This document shows positions 51,088-61,176 of a DNA stretch of 64,000 bases, one piece after another. A model generated the notes under the pieces. It saw only the letters and a program-made list of their open reading frames with translations. It made no database searches and was not told where the DNA came from. The stretch's first letter is position 1, and each line of letters starts with the position of its first letter. The stretch comes from Candidatus Burkholderia humilis (GTDB lineage Bacteria; Pseudomonadota; Gammaproteobacteria; Burkholderiales; Burkholderiaceae), in the NCBI GenBank assembly GCA_001184405.1, contig LFMX01000012.1, positions 1-64,000 on the forward strand, in the 5' to 3' direction. The position numbers and the translations under genes were made by a program.

Positions 51088-51513
51088 TTAACGTGAGTAG
51101 ACGTTTACTTCCGGGAAGAAGAATGCGACTTCCTGGCGCGCCGTTTCCGGTGCGTCCGAGCCGTGAACGGCGTTTGCGTCGATGCTGTCAGCGAAGTCGG
51201 CGCGGATCGTGCCCTTTTCCGCCTTCTTCGGGTCCGTTGCGCCCATCAGGTCGCGATGCTTCGCGATGGCGTTTTCGCCTTCCAGAACCTGGATCACGAC
51301 GGGGCTCGAAATCATGAATTCGACGAGGTCCTTGAAGAACGGACGCGCTGCATGCACGGCGTAGAACTTTTCCGCGTCGGCGTGCGACAGATGAACCATG
51401 CGCGATGCGATGATCTTCAGACCTGCGCCTTCAAAGCGCGAATAGATCTGGCCGATAACGTTCTTCGCCACTGCGTCCGGCTTGATAATCGACAGGGTGC
51501 GCTCGATCGCCAT
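51088..51513 (-). CDS. ndk: Nucleoside diphosphate kinase
   Basis: A 141-residue enzyme that equilibrates nucleoside triphosphate pools through a phospho-histidine. [20 protein letters not shown] at the start, GPT-like loop [20 protein letters not shown], and active-site His in [12 protein letters not shown] are intact. Start ATG at 51513 is preceded by GGAG; the four residues upstream are not conserved. Transcribed before rlmN on the minus strand. It is intact, whereas purA upstream in purine metabolism is broken. Confidence 0.96.
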   Translation of the reverse strand: MAIERTLSIIKPDAVAKNVIGQIYSRFEGAGLKIIASRMVHLSHADAEKFYAVHAARPFFKDLVEFMISSPVVIQVLEGENAIAKHRDLMGATDPKKAEKGTIRADFADSIDANAVHGSDAPETARQEVAFFFPEVNVYSR

Positions 51514-51554
51514 GAAAAACTCCAAAAAATTAACGGTTTAGGGATTAAAACGAA

Positions 51555-51585
51555 TTAACAATTGTAGCACGAAGCAAGGTATAAT
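51555..51585 (+). promoter_or_regulatory. Promoter for the Bax-inhibitor-1 leader transcript
   Basis: A perfect TATAAT at 51580-51585 with TTAACA 19 bases upstream (51555-51560). The -10 box overlaps the palindrome AATTGCAATT (51583-51592) and is bracketed by GCAAGGT (51574-51580) and ACCTTGC (51596-51602), which could be an operator or the base of an RNA stem. Confidence 0.55.
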
Positions 51586-51595
51586 TGCAATTGAA

Positions 51596-51780
51596 ACCTT
51601 GCGATGCCGTAAGGATCAAATGCTGCGAGGGCCTAGCCATCCGGCCTATTGAATTCGGCCTGCGCCGGGACCATATTGGAGCGAATAACCGTATTGCAAC
51701 TGACTGCGGCCACGGCATCGAAATGGTCCTAATAATGGCTTAAGTCCGCGACTTTACCATTCGTGTATGACGGAAGTCGC
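51596..51780 (+). ncRNA. Candidate structured 5' leader RNA upstream of a BI-1 family gene
   Basis: The 303-bp gap between ndk and the BI-1 gene has no credible ORF but shows long perfect complementarities: CGATGCCGT (51602-51610) with ACGGCATCG (51712-51720); GGACCAT (51668-51674) with ATGGTCC (51723-51729), which crosses the first stem and would make a pseudoknot or an alternative fold; and GCGACTT (51748-51754) with AAGTCGC (51774-51780), a hairpin 37 bases before the start codon. Repeated GGCC blocks (51630-51660) can pair locally. Together with the promoter this looks like a regulatory leader. Known alphaproteobacterial ybhL leader RNAs also precede BI-1 genes, but I cannot align them. 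Confidence 0.5.
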
Positions 51781-51816
51781 CTCAGAACCGACAGACAATT
51801 GAAGCAAGGAGAAACC

Positions 51817-52515
51817 ATGAACGAATCACCCTATAGCTTTGGCCGCAATGGCAGCGTCACCTCGGTGGAGACGCGCAACCGCGTGCTGCGCAACACCTAC
51901 TGGATGCTCGCGCTCTCGATGGTGCCGACGGTGCTCGGCGCATGTGTTGGCGTCGCCACCGGCTTCTCGCTGTTCGCGGCGTCCAGCCCGGCGATGAGCT
52001 TCATCGCGTTTCTGGCCATCGCGTTCGGCTTTATGTTCGCCATTGAAAAAACGAAGAACAGCGGCGTGGGCGTGGCAGTACTGCTCGGCTTCACGTTCTT
52101 CATGGGGCTGATGCTCTCACGTCTCTTGAGCTTTATCCTCGGTTTTTCGAACGGGCCGCAGCTCATCATGATGGCCTTTGGCGGCACGGGCGTGATCTTC
52201 GCGGCGATGGCGACCATCGCGACCGTCAGCAAGCGCGATTTTTCGGGCCTCAGCAAGTTCCTGTTCATGGGCGTGATCGTTATTCTGCTGGCGGCGTTCG
52301 CGAACATCTTCCTGCAACTGCCCGCGCTGATGATGACCATCTCGGTGCTCGCCATCGTGATCTTCTCGGCGTACATACTGTTTGACGCGCAGCGCATGGT
52401 GAATGGCGGCGAGACGAACTACATCTCGGCGACGCTGGCCATCTATCTCGACTTGTACAACGTGTTCACGAACCTGCTGGCGCTGCTCGGCATTTTCGGC
52501 GGCAACCGGAACTAA
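51817..52515 (+). CDS. Bax inhibitor-1/YccA family membrane protein
   Basis: A 232-residue UPF0005/BI-1 family protein with seven hydrophobic segments, including YWMLALSMVPTVLGACVGVA, FIAFLAIAFGFMFAIEKTK and FIAAM-like core VIFAAMATIATVSKRDFSGL, ending ALLGIFGGNRN. Family members are inner-membrane proteins with calcium-leak or FtsH-substrate/modulator roles (YccA is an FtsH substrate modulated by HflKC in E. coli). Start ATG at 51817 follows AAGGAG. Monocistronic with its own promoter, long leader and terminator. No lesions. Confidence 0.93.
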   Translation: MNESPYSFGRNGSVTSVETRNRVLRNTYWMLALSMVPTVLGACVGVATGFSLFAASSPAMSFIAFLAIAFGFMFAIEKTKNSGVGVAVLLGFTFFMGLMLSRLLSFILGFSNGPQLIMMAFGGTGVIFAAMATIATVSKRDFSGLSKFLFMGVIVILLAAFANIFLQLPALMMTISVLAIVIFSAYILFDAQRMVNGGETNYISATLAIYLDLYNVFTNLLALLGIFGGNRN

Positions 52516-52536
52516 GTCTCTGTTCTGCCCGCGCAA

Positions 52537-52567
52537 ACAAAAAAACCGGCTCGAAAGCCGGTTTTTT
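52537..52567 (+). terminator. Intrinsic terminator of the BI-1 gene
   Basis: AAAAAACCGGC and GCCGGTTTTTT pair around TCGAAA, 23 bases after the stop; A and T tails make it usable in both directions toward convergent rlmD. Confidence 0.9.
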
Positions 52568-52598
52568 ACGCCTGCTTAAAACACGGTCGAACGAACAG

Positions 52599-54017
52599 TC
52601 AGTCGCGCTCGAACATCGCAATCGATTCCACATGCGACGTATGCGGGAACATGTTGACGACGCCCGCGCCCGTCATGCGGTAACCGGCTTCGTGCACGAG
52701 CAGACCGGCATCGCGGGCGAGCGTGGCCGGATTGCACGACACATACACGATGCGCTTGGGCAAGAACGCGTGATCGCCGCTTTGCGCGATGTCCGCCAGC
52801 GCCTTCGATACAGCCAGCGCCCCTTCACGCGGCGGATCGATCAGGAACTTGTCGAACGCGCCGAGCGCGCGCATGTCGTCGGCGGTAACTTCGAACAGAT
52901 TGCGGCATGCGAACGACGTGTGTCCATCGACGCCATTTTTCTTGGCATTTTCCAGCGCGCGCGTCGTCAACGCCTCGCTGCCTTCGATGCCCACCACTTC
53001 GCGCGACAGCCGCGCGAGCGGCAGCGTGAAATTGCCGATGCCGCAGAACAGATCGAGCACGCGATCGTTCGCTTCCGGCGCGAGCAGACTCAGCGCGCGC
53101 GTCACCAGAACGCGGTTGATCTGGTGGTTGACCTGCGTGAAATCCGTCGGCTTGAACGGCATGCGGATATTGAATTCCGGCAGCGTGTAAGCCAGTTCGC
53201 GTTCGAGCGGATAGAACGGCACGACCGTGTCCGGGCCCTTCGGCTGCAGCCACCACTGCACGTTGTGCTCGTCGGCGAAGGTGCGCAGCAGCGCTTCGTC
53301 GGCTTCCGTCAGCGGTTCGAGAATGCGCAGCACGAGCGCCGTCACGTCCGCGCCGACGGCGAGTTCGATTTGCGGCATGCGGTCACGAATCGACAAACCG
53401 GCAACCAGATGACGCAGCGGCACCAGCATGGCGGAAACGTGCGGCGGCAGCACTTCGCAGCTCGTCATATCGGCGACATAGCTGCTCTTGCGCTCATGAA
53501 AACCGACCAGCACGCCGCCCTTCTTTTCGACGTGCCGCACGGTCAGCCGCGCGCGATAACGGTATCCCCACGACGGGCCGTGAATCGGCCGGAACATGGT
53601 TTCCGCGCGCAGTTTCGACAGATGTTGCAGATTGTCTTCCAGCACGCGCTGTTTGACGGCGATTTGCGCGCGCACATCGAGATGCTGCATCGAACAGCCG
53701 CCGCAAGTGCCAAAAAACTGGCATTTCGGTTTCGCGCGGATGACGGACTCGCGCAACACCTTCACCACTTGCGCCTGCTCGAAACTCGGCTTTCTGCGAT
53801 AGCTCGAATAGCTCACCCGTTCGCCCGGCAGCGCGCCTTCGACGAAGATCACCTTGCCCGGCTCGCCGTCTTCGTTGACCGTTCGGCCAACGCCGCGCGC
53901 GTCCATATCGAGCGATTCGATGTCGATTTCCGGCGTGACGAAGTTCGGATCGGGCGTGACGGATTTCGCCGGCGCAGCGCGGCGGCGATGGGAATTTTTT
54001 CGAGCGGCTTCAGACAC
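52599..54017 (-). CDS. rlmD: 23S rRNA (uracil1939-C5)-methyltransferase RlmD
   Basis: SAM-dependent RNA m5U methyltransferase with a TRAM domain ([30 protein letters not shown]), iron-sulfur cysteines [17 protein letters not shown] and a later SCEVLP, SAM motif [25 protein letters not shown] and the catalytic-cysteine motif [13 protein letters not shown] chose GTG at 54017 (product [13 protein letters not shown]), which has AGGAAG about eight bases upstream; a TTG at 54047 is the other option. About 472 residues, no lesions. Confidence 0.94.
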   Translation of the reverse strand: MSEAARKNSHRRRAAPAKSVTPDPNFVTPEIDIESLDMDARGVGRTVNEDGEPGKVIFVEGALPGERVSYSSYRRKPSFEQAQVVKVLRESVIRAKPKCQFFGTCGGCSMQHLDVRAQIAVKQRVLEDNLQHLSKLRAETMFRPIHGPSWGYRYRARLTVRHVEKKGGVLVGFHERKSSYVADMTSCEVLPPHVSAMLVPLRHLVAGLSIRDRMPQIELAVGADVTALVLRILEPLTEADEALLRTFADEHNVQWWLQPKGPDTVVPFYPLERELAYTLPEFNIRMPFKPTDFTQVNHQINRVLVTRALSLLAPEANDRVLDLFCGIGNFTLPLARLSREVVGIEGSEALTTRALENAKKNGVDGHTSFACRNLFEVTADDMRALGAFDKFLIDPPREGALAVSKALADIAQSGDHAFLPKRIVYVSCNPATLARDAGLLVHEAGYRMTGAGVVNMFPHTSHVESIAMFERD

Positions 54018-54085
54018 CTGCGTACTTCCTGGCTGACTTGATGACAAAGGCGAGATTGTAGACGAACGTCAACGCGCGATCGTTC

Positions 54086-54864
54086 TCACTTTCCAAACGC
54101 AGCGAGATATTCGCGCCAGTGCGGCGACACTTCCTGCGCGAGCGCGTCCTTCACGAAGCTAATTTCGTCGGCGTACTCGTCGGGCGTGAAACCGCCTCGC
54201 ATCATCTGAAATCGGCAATACATAAGGTATGTGTTCACGACATCGGTTTCGCAATAGTTACGGATTTCGTCGATCTGACCGTCGCAATACGCGTCCCAAA
54301 CCTTGCCGCCGTCCATGCCGCGCGCTTGCCGGGGAAACCGCACAGCTTCGCGAGCGCATCGAGCGGTGCATTGGCGCGCGCCTGATACATCGCGAGTACG
54401 TCCATCAGATCGATATGCCGCATGTGATAGCGGCTGATGTAATTGTTGAACTTGAATCCGCGATCGTCCTGGCCGAGATTCCAATAACGCGGCGCGGCAA
54501 TGCCGTTCACGAGCGCGCGATAATGCAGCACGGGCAGATCGAACCCGCCGCCGTTCCACGACACGAGCGGCGGCGTGTATTTTTCGATCACGCGGTAAAA
54601 CGATTAAATCAGCGCGACTTCATTGTCGGTCGTCGCGCCAAGCAAGCGCACGCGAAAACCGTTGTTATCGCGGAACACACAGGAAATCGACGCGACGCGT
54701 TGCAGATGATGCGGCAGTAAGTCATTGCCGACGCGTTCGCGGCGCGCTTCGAACGCATGTTCCGCGACCTCGCGGTCGGACAGATCGTCGGGTAAGTCTT
54801 CGAGGCGGCGTATGCCGTCGACATCGGGAATGGTCTCGATGTCGAAAACGAGAATGGGCGTCAT
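54086..54864 (-). pseudogene. Predicted 3'-5' exonuclease (PolB-like) remnant
   Basis: A DnaQ-fold exonuclease of the predicted PolB-type 3'-5' exonuclease family. It starts MTPILVFDIETIPDVDGIRR with the DxE metal motif. A TAA at 54604-54606 interrupts after NEVALI where a Gln is likely; the same frame continues SFYRVIEKYTPPLVSWNGGG and FKFNNYISRYHMRHIDLMDV to about 54320, where the frame shifts to GMDGGKVWDAYCDGQIDEIR and YCETDVVNTYLMYCRFQMMR, ending at 54086. One nonsense and one frameshift. It lies between rlmD and rpoS on the same strand. Confidence 0.9.
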
Positions 54865-54915
54865 GGAAGGCAAAATACGCGGTGCGGCGGGCGCGCCGTC
54901 TTACGGAAATAACGA

Positions 54916-56010
54916 TTAGAGCACGGCGTCCTTGCGAACGCCATTGGACGCGAAAAAGCGCTTCAGCCGCACGAGCGCTTCCTGCTGGATCTGCCGCACA
55001 CGCTCGCGCGTGAGGCCCATTTCATGGGCGAGTTCTTCGAGCGTGGCGGGCTCGATGTGGTTCAGCCCGAAGCGCCGTTCGATCACATGTCGATGTTTGT
55101 CGGATAAACGCGACAGCCACAAGCGCGTCAGCGATTCCAGTTCGCGATGCTGCACTTCCGCATCCGGCGACTGGCTCTGATCGTCCGAAAGCAGATCGAG
55201 CAGACTGCTGCCCGGATCGAGATCGAGCGGCGCATCGAGCGACGCCGTGTGTTCGTTCAGCGCGAGGATGTCGGTGACTTCCTCGGGCGTTTTGCCGGTG
55301 AGATACGCAATATCGTCGATGCTCGCATCGCGTCGCTCGGACGCGACGGCATCGTTCGAATTGGCGGTATTTTTTTCTATATGGCGTTTCGCGAGCAGCA
55401 CCTGATTGAGCTCGCGGATCACGTGCACGGGCAGACGCACCGTGCGCGCCTGATTCATGATCGCCCGTCCGATGCTCTGGCGAATCCACCACGTGGCATA
55501 AGTCGAAAAACGGAAACCGCGCGTGGGATCGAATTTTTCGATGGCGTGCATCAATCCGAGATTGCCTTCCTCGATCAGATCGAGCAACGGCACGCCGCGA
55601 TTCAGATAACCCTTCGCGATACTGACGACCAGTCGCAAATTGCGCTCGATCATTACCTGACGCGCCTCGAATTCGCCGGCTTTGGCGAGGCGCGAGTAGC
55701 GCTGCTCTTCCTCGACGGTGAGCAGCGGTTTCACGCTGATGCGGTTCAGGTAATGCTGGATGGTGTCGGCCGTGAGCTCGGCCTGGAGCATGGAGCGGAA
55801 GTCGTTGGCATCGGGCGCGGAATCGTTTGCGCCTTCGGCGGATTCTTCGCTCTTGCCGCGACTTTCGCCTTCTTCTTCGGAATCGACGTCGACATCGACG
55901 TTGTCGGCCTCTTCCTCGTTGGTCGAAGCACCGTCTTCCACCGACACTTGCAACGGTCGGCTGATGGACTCAGTCTCGGCTTGCGGCAGGCGGCGCTTCG
56001 TTTTGGGCAT
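54916..56010 (-). CDS. rpoS: RNA polymerase sigma factor RpoS
   Basis: A 364-residue stationary-phase/stress sigma factor. An acidic N-terminal region ([19 protein letters not shown]) precedes region 1.2 ([20 protein letters not shown]), region 2 ([33 protein letters not shown] for -10 recognition), region 3 and region 4 ([20 protein letters not shown], the -35 helix-turn-helix). Follows nlpD by 11 bases. Clean; its retention means general stress control persists even though many of the expected targets (PHA, catabolism) are broken. Confidence 0.95.
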   Translation of the reverse strand: MPKTKRRLPQAETESISRPLQVSVEDGASTNEEEADNVDVDVDSEEEGESRGKSEESAEGANDSAPDANDFRSMLQAELTADTIQHYLNRISVKPLLTVEEEQRYSRLAKAGEFEARQVMIERNLRLVVSIAKGYLNRGVPLLDLIEEGNLGLMHAIEKFDPTRGFRFSTYATWWIRQSIGRAIMNQARTVRLPVHVIRELNQVLLAKRHIEKNTANSNDAVASERRDASIDDIAYLTGKTPEEVTDILALNEHTASLDAPLDLDPGSSLLDLLSDDQSQSPDAEVQHRELESLTRLWLSRLSDKHRHVIERRFGLNHIEPATLEELAHEMGLTRERVRQIQQEALVRLKRFFASNGVRKDAVL

Positions 56011-56021
56011 GATGGCTCGCT

Positions 56022-56942
56022 TTATTGCGGCGGCAAATACTTCAGTGGGTCAACAGGTTTTCCCTGCCGGCGAACTTCGAAATGCAACATCACACGGTCC
56101 GAATCGCTATTGCCCATCTCAGCGATCTTTTGCCCCTTAGTCACTGCGTCTCCCTCTTTTACCATCAAAGCGCGGTTGTGTGCGTATGCCGTGAGAAATG
56201 TTGCGTCGTGCTTGATGATAATGAGATTGCCGTAGCCGCGCAGCCCATTTCCGGAATAAACCACGCGCCCGTCCGCCGAAGCGATGACCGCGTCGCCTGC
56301 CGCGCCGCCGATGTTCAAACCCTTGTTCTTCGCATCGTCGAAGGTGCCGAGAATCGGGCCGCGCGCCGGCCAGATGAACGCCAGTTGCGCCGCCGCGCCG
56401 TTATCTGCGCCGGGCGTGGCCGGCAGATTCGGCGCTGCGCCCATTACCCCTCCGGCTAACGCACCCACTGCGCCTGCCGCGCCCGTCGTCACGCCCGGCT
56501 GCGCGTAGCCATTCGCGCCGTTGAGCGGCTGCGCCTGCACGGCGCCTCCGGCGATCGGCGCCGTCGATACACCCGGCGTCGAAGCGGAAACATTCGCGCC
56601 CGGCGGCACGACGCGCATCAACTGGCCGACTTCGATCGCGTTCGGATTGGTCAGGTTGTTCCACGTTGCGATGTCGTGATAATTCTGACCGTTTTCCAGT
56701 GCGATCCGATATAGGGTGTCGCCCGGCTTCACACGGTAGTAGCCCGGAGGCGGCGGACCGTTGTCCCCGGGCTGCGCGCCCGTCGTGCCGATGACCGCGC
56801 GCGTCCGGTCGACGACCGGCGCCATGTCCATGCGCGTCGAACAAGCCGCCAGCGCGGCAAGCGCGAGAACGCAAACGCCGCGCTGGGCCGCCGTCAGGCG
56901 GACATCCGCCGGCTTCTCTCGGAAAGCACGCAAGATACTCAT
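56022..56942 (-). CDS. nlpD: NlpD-type LysM/M23 lipoprotein
   Basis: A 306-residue lipoprotein: signal peptide ending in lipobox LAAC ([15 protein letters not shown]), LysM domain [20 protein letters not shown], Pro/Gly/Ala-rich linker ([13 protein letters not shown]), and a C-terminal LytM/M23 domain ([40 protein letters not shown]). NlpD activates the amidase AmiC during cell separation and its M23 site is normally degenerate. Start at 56942 ([11 protein letters not shown]). Conserved pcm-nlpD-rpoS order; in E. coli the main rpoS promoter lies inside nlpD. No lesions. Confidence 0.94.
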   Translation of the reverse strand: MSILRAFREKPADVRLTAAQRGVCVLALAALAACSTRMDMAPVVDRTRAVIGTTGAQPGDNGPPPPGYYRVKPGDTLYRIALENGQNYHDIATWNNLTNPNAIEVGQLMRVVPPGANVSASTPGVSTAPIAGGAVQAQPLNGANGYAQPGVTTGAAGAVGALAGGVMGAAPNLPATPGADNGAAAQLAFIWPARGPILGTFDDAKNKGLNIGGAAGDAVIASADGRVVYSGNGLRGYGNLIIIKHDATFLTAYAHNRALMVKEGDAVTKGQKIAEMGNSDSDRVMLHFEVRRQGKPVDPLKYLPPQ

Positions 56943-56947
56943 CGGTG

Positions 56948-57892
56948 TCAAATCACTCCGGATTTTAAGGGTACAAAGAAAACGCGATCGAGTTGTAATT
57001 CCCGCCATTGCGTGGCCGATACACGCTCGACGAGCGTGAGCACCTGCGACTGCGCAGCCTGCGATCCGACCGGCGCGACGAGCCTGCCGCCCACCGCCAG
57101 TTGATCGAGCAAGGCTTGCGGCACATCGAGGCCCGCGCACGCGATGACGATCGCATCGAAAGGCGCGGCCGTGGGCAAACCCAGGCGGCCATCGCCGTAA
57201 TGCAGTCTGATATTCGGCACGCGCAGCGGCCGAAGGTTGAGCTTCGCGCGCTCCGACAACGGGCGCACGCGTTCTATCGAATACACCTCGGTCGCAACCT
57301 GCAACAGCACCGCCGCCTGATAGCCGCAACCGGTGCCGATCTCCAGCACCTTGTCGAGCTTGCGCCCCACCGCGACCAGTTCGATCATGCGCGCGACCAC
57401 CGACGGTTTCGAGATGGTCTGGTGATGACCGATCGGCAGCGCGGCATCTTCATACGCCTGCGCGGCCAGTCCCGGATCGACGAACATATGGCGCGGCACG
57501 ACCGACAACGCGTTCAGCACGCGCGGATCGGTCACGCCATTTGCGCGCACGCGTTCAACCATGCGTTCGCGCACCCGTTCCGAGGTCAGCGTCTGCGTGC
57601 TCGCCAGCGCGACATTGGGCGTGCCCTTTTTCGTCGCCACCGATGCCGCGTTCAGTTTGCGCTCGGACGGACGCGGCGCCGTACGCAACGCGCTCGTGCG
57701 CGGAAGCGGCGCCTGCGCCGGATGACGGATCGCGGCCGGAACCGGTTTCGCCGTTCCATTCGCGAGCTTGGACGCGACGGCCGTCGCTTTCGCTGGCGCA
57801 CGCGACGCATCCGGGCGCGCCGCCGGCTTGCGCGGCTCGCGCACCAGATCCGCGAGCGCCAGCGGGAAACGCTTGGCGCGCTCGTCGGTCAT
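56948..57892 (-). CDS. pcm: Protein-L-isoaspartate O-methyltransferase
   Basis: A 314-residue SAM-dependent repair enzyme for damaged aspartyl residues. The first about 90 residues are a basic Ala/Pro/Arg-rich extension seen in Burkholderia; the catalytic domain has [40 protein letters not shown], the SAM loop [20 protein letters not shown] and the C-terminal [14 protein letters not shown] at 57892 overlaps the surE stop as ATGA, showing translational coupling. Clean frame. Confidence 0.94.
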   Translation of the reverse strand: MTDERAKRFPLALADLVREPRKPAARPDASRAPAKATAVASKLANGTAKPVPAAIRHPAQAPLPRTSALRTAPRPSERKLNAASVATKKGTPNVALASTQTLTSERVRERMVERVRANGVTDPRVLNALSVVPRHMFVDPGLAAQAYEDAALPIGHHQTISKPSVVARMIELVAVGRKLDKVLEIGTGCGYQAAVLLQVATEVYSIERVRPLSERAKLNLRPLRVPNIRLHYGDGRLGLPTAAPFDAIVIACAGLDVPQALLDQLAVGGRLVAPVGSQAAQSQVLTLVERVSATQWRELQLDRVFFVPLKSGVI

Positions 57893-58647
57893 GAGCGGCG
57901 GCTCCCGGCGCGCGCCCATTCGCGCGTCTCGGCCATGAGCTTGGTATGCGTGAGATCGAGTTGCAGCGGCGTGATCGAGACGAAACCGTTTGCCACGGCG
58001 TGGAAGTCGGTGCCTTCGCTAGCGTCGAGCGCATTGCCGGAAGGCCCGATCCAGTAGATCGGATTGCCGCGCGGATCGGTCTGCCGAATCACCGGCTGCG
58101 ACGGATGGCGCTTGCCCAGGCGCGTGACTTTCCATTCGCCGAGCTGATCGTACGGCAGGCTCGGAATGTTCACATTGAGCAAGGAATGATCGGGCATCGG
58201 ATGATCGAGGAAATGCGCGACGATTTCCGCCGCGACGCGCGCCGCATCTTCGAGATATAGCCAATCGCGCCCGACCAGCGAAAACGCGATGGCCGGAATG
58301 CCGAACATGAAGCCTTCGGTGGCCGCCGCGACGGTGCCGGAATACAGCGTGTCTTCGCCGACGTTCTGACCGTTGTTGATTCCCGACACCACGATGTCCG
58401 GCTGCTCGTCGAGCATGCCGGTCAGCGCGATATGCACGGAATCGGTCGGCGTGCCATTGACGAAATTGAAACCGTTCGGCGCCTGATGCACGCTCAAGGG
58501 CCGCGACAACGTGAGCGAGTTGGACGAGCCGCTGCAGTTCTGCTCCGGCGCCATCACGGTCACTTCTCCGAGCGGCTGCAAGGCGCCATGCAGCACGTTG
58601 ATGCCGCGCGCCAGATAACCGTCGTCATTGCTGAGTAGGATTCGCAT
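57889..58647 (-). CDS. surE: 5'/3'-nucleotidase SurE
   Basis: A 252-residue metal-dependent nucleotidase releasing phosphate from nucleoside monophosphates. The N-terminal signature is [16 protein letters not shown], where the metal-binding NDDG is intact but the family's APG reads ARG (codon CGC instead of a Pro codon). Other motifs are normal: [30 protein letters not shown] and [20 protein letters not shown]. Start ATG at 58647. First gene of the surE-pcm-nlpD-rpoS set. No frameshift or stop. Confidence 0.93.
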   Translation of the reverse strand: MRILLSNDDGYLARGINVLHGALQPLGEVTVMAPEQNCSGSSNSLTLSRPLSVHQAPNGFNFVNGTPTDSVHIALTGMLDEQPDIVVSGINNGQNVGEDTLYSGTVAAATEGFMFGIPAIAFSLVGRDWLYLEDAARVAAEIVAHFLDHPMPDHSLLNVNIPSLPYDQLGEWKVTRLGKRHPSQPVIRQTDPRGNPIYWIGPSGNALDASEGTDFHAVANGFVSITPLQLDLTHTKLMAETREWARAGSRRS

Positions 58648-58739
58648 CCGGCGATTGTAACCGAGGAAACATGGCACGCGGACGACTCGCCACACGCACT
58701 GCGCCCTTACATTGAAGCCATTCCACCCAGGGAGACGAC

Positions 58740-59727
58740 ATGCGCGCCATACGATGCAACCAGCACGGATTACCCGACACGCTCGCCATCGAAGACTTGC
58801 CCGACTTGCATCCGGAAGCGGGCGAAATCGTCATCGATGTCAAGGCGGCGAGCGTGAATTTTCCGGACGTGCTCATCAACGTGCTCATCATCCAGAACAA
58901 GTATCAGTTCAAGCCGCCGCTGCCGTTCACGCCGGGCGCGGAGTTCGCGGGCATTGTGCGCGAAACCGGTGCGGGCGTGACGCGATTTGCGCCGGGCATG
59001 CGCGTCGCGGCCTACACGGGGCACAGGGCGCGTTCGCCGAGCAGGCGCGCGCGAACGAAAACGCGTGCATCGCGCTGCCCGACGACGTCGATTTCGCCGA
59101 TGCCGCCGCCTTCACGCTCGCCTACGGCACGCGTATCACGCGCTCGTCGATCGCGGCGCGCTGAAGTCCGGCGATACGCTGCTCGTGCTCGGCGCGGCGG
59201 GCGGCGCCGGGCTGGCGGCGATTCAGATCGGCAAGATTATCGGCGCTCGGGTGATTGCCGCGACGTCGAGCGCGGACAAACTCGCGTTCTGCCGCGAACA
59301 TGGCGCGGACGATGGCATCGACTATGCGCACGAGGATTTGCGCGAGCGCATCAAGGCGTTGACCGATGGCAACGGTCCCGATGTCATCTTCGATCCTGTC
59401 GGCGGCGCGTATGCGGAACCGGCGTTTCGCAGCATTGCATGGCGCGGGCGATATCTCGTCGTCGGTTTCGCGAATGGCGAGATTCCGAAGCTGCCGCTCA
59501 ATCTCGCGTTGCTCAAAGGCGCGAGTATCGTCGGCGTGTTTTGGGGCGATCACATGCGGCGCGAACACGCCCTCGCCGATCAGGAATTCGCGACGATGGT
59601 CGAATGGATCAAGGCGGGCACGCTGCGGCCGGTCGTCACGAAACGCTATTCGCTCGATCAAACGCCGCAAGCGCTCGATGACATGATGAACCGGCGCGTG
59701 ACGGGGAAAGTCGTGATCGAGATGTGA
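58740..59727 (+). pseudogene. NADPH:quinone oxidoreductase (MDR family) remnant
   Basis: Zinc-independent quinone oxidoreductase of the medium-chain dehydrogenase family. It starts [20 protein letters not shown] after GGGAGA. The segment NFPDVLINVLIIQNKYQFK contains a 12-base near-duplication (INVL) compared with the usual NFPDVLIIQNKYQFK. Near 59025 the frame shifts (GAFAEQARANENACIALPDD), and near 59135 again (LVDRGALKSGDTLLVLGAAG, the nucleotide-binding loop), then open to 59727 (MMNRRVTGKVVIEM). Two frameshifts plus the insertion. Confidence 0.9.
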
Positions 59728-59784
59728 CGGGCGCGGGATAAGATCGCGCGATTTCACGTTACGCGTTATGCAAGGCATCAGCTC

Positions 59785-60489
59785 ATGACACATCCGGACG
59801 TCAGCGTCATCGTGCCGGTCTACAACCGCGAGGCGTGGCTCGAAACGCTGCTCGACTCGGTGCTCTGTCAGGACGGCGTGCGCCTCGAAGTCATCGCCGT
59901 ATGCGATGGCGCGACCGATGGCAGTCTCGCCGTGCTTGAATCCGTGGCCGCGCGCGATGCGCGTGTTCACGTCGTCGCGCAGGACAATCGCGGTGTGTCG
60001 GCGGCGCGCAACAAGGGGCTCGAGCTTGCGCGCGGCGAGTGGATCGCGTTCGCCGATGGCGACGACATCGTGAAGCCCGGCGCGCTGCGCACGTGGATCG
60101 AGCATGGCCGCCTGCATGATCTCGATGTGGTCATCGGCAACGGGTTCGGGTTCGACACATTACCGTTTCCTGTACATCCGGCGCCGCTGTACGCGCGCCA
60201 GCCGTGGGGCGAAGTCTGCGATGGCCGCGCCTGGATGCAACGCACCGTGCCGAACGACGACTGGGTCGTGTGCGTATGGCTGCATTGCGTGAAGCGCGAG
60301 TTTATCGAACGCCACGGCTTGCGCTTCGAAGAAGGCGTCGTGCATGAGGACATCATCTGGACGCTCGGGCTCGCGCGCCATGCCGAGCGCGTCGGCTTCG
60401 TGGAAGCACCGTTGTACGCGTACCGGCGCAATCCGATGTCGATCCACTTCGCGACATCGCTCAGATCGGGAAGCGCGTGGATTTCGTGA
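59785..60489 (+). pseudogene. Family 2 glycosyltransferase, 3' end deleted
   Basis: A GT-A fold glycosyltransferase starting MTHPDVSVIVPVYNREAWLE, with VVAQDNRGVSAARNKGLELA and the metal-binding FADGDDIVKPGALRTW, then VPNDDWVVCVWLHCVKREFI and GVVHEDIIWTLGLARHAERV. After APLYAYRRNPMSI (about 60443) homology ends abruptly; the last residues (HFATSLRSGSAWIS) are antisense of the neighbouring heptosyltransferase-like gene. So a deletion removed the C-terminal part and fused two convergent genes. The catalytic domain is intact, so residual activity is conceivable. Confidence 0.85.
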
Positions 60490-61059
60490 CCATTGGCTGC
60501 GATATCTTCCCAGTCGGTGAGCTCGTCGGGCGCGACGAGAAAACTCGGCCGCAACTCGTGCAGGCTCAAGCCGTGCGATAGCGCGAGAAACTTGTCGCGG
60601 CCCCACATCTTTTCCTGATGACTGCCCGTCGGATGAATCGCCACGCGATTCGCCACGCGCGCGCATGACATGCGCCGGCACGACGAGGCTGTTCGCCCGC
60701 GTCACATCGCGCAAATGAAGCATGTTCACGGCGATATCGACGACGTGATCGATCATATGCTTCGAGTCGCTGTATTCAGGCAACTGCGAGAGACAGAAGG
60801 TTTGCCCCGAGCGGCTGAGCGTCGCACCATACGAAGTCGGCTGCAATTCGATGACCGTATCGAACGCGCCTTGCCACGCATCCGGCCGGCCGACGCTCAC
60901 ATGCGGAAACCACGCGAGCAATTGCTCCGCGACCCAGCCGAACACGACCGGACGATAGCCGTTGCGAATGAGATTGTTGACGAGAACAAGGCCGATGAGG
61001 CTGTCACCGATCGGCGATGGCAATACCACCGCAATCTTGCTGTCGGTTCGAAGCATCAT
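60447..61059 (-). pseudogene. Family 9 (heptosyltransferase-like) glycosyltransferase, truncated
   Basis: A GT-B glycosyltransferase of family 9. It starts MMLRTDSKIAVVLPSPIGDS with LIGLVLVNNLIRNGYRPVVF and TVIELQPTSYGATL. Near 60660 the frame shifts after VPAHVMRA; RVANRVAIHPTGSHQEKMWG, WGRDKFLALSHGLSLHELR and ALPDLSDVAKWI follow in another frame and stop at the deletion junction about 60445. The C-terminal nucleotide-sugar binding half is missing. One frameshift plus loss of the 3' end. Confidence 0.85.
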
Positions 61060-61176
61060 GCTTGACCGTCGACACTCGCGCGACTCGAAGCGGGCGTTGC
61101 GCCCGGAACATCGTGGTTATTTTTAAGATTGCGTAAAGACATATCCGATGCACCCGGACGGGAATGGCAGAAGCTG

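Noticed and set aside
52632..54041. Long plus-strand open frame (469 codons) opposite rlmD
   Set aside because: It is the antisense of rlmD, with Arg/His-rich composition typical of shadow frames in high-GC DNA, while the minus strand has all RlmD motifs.
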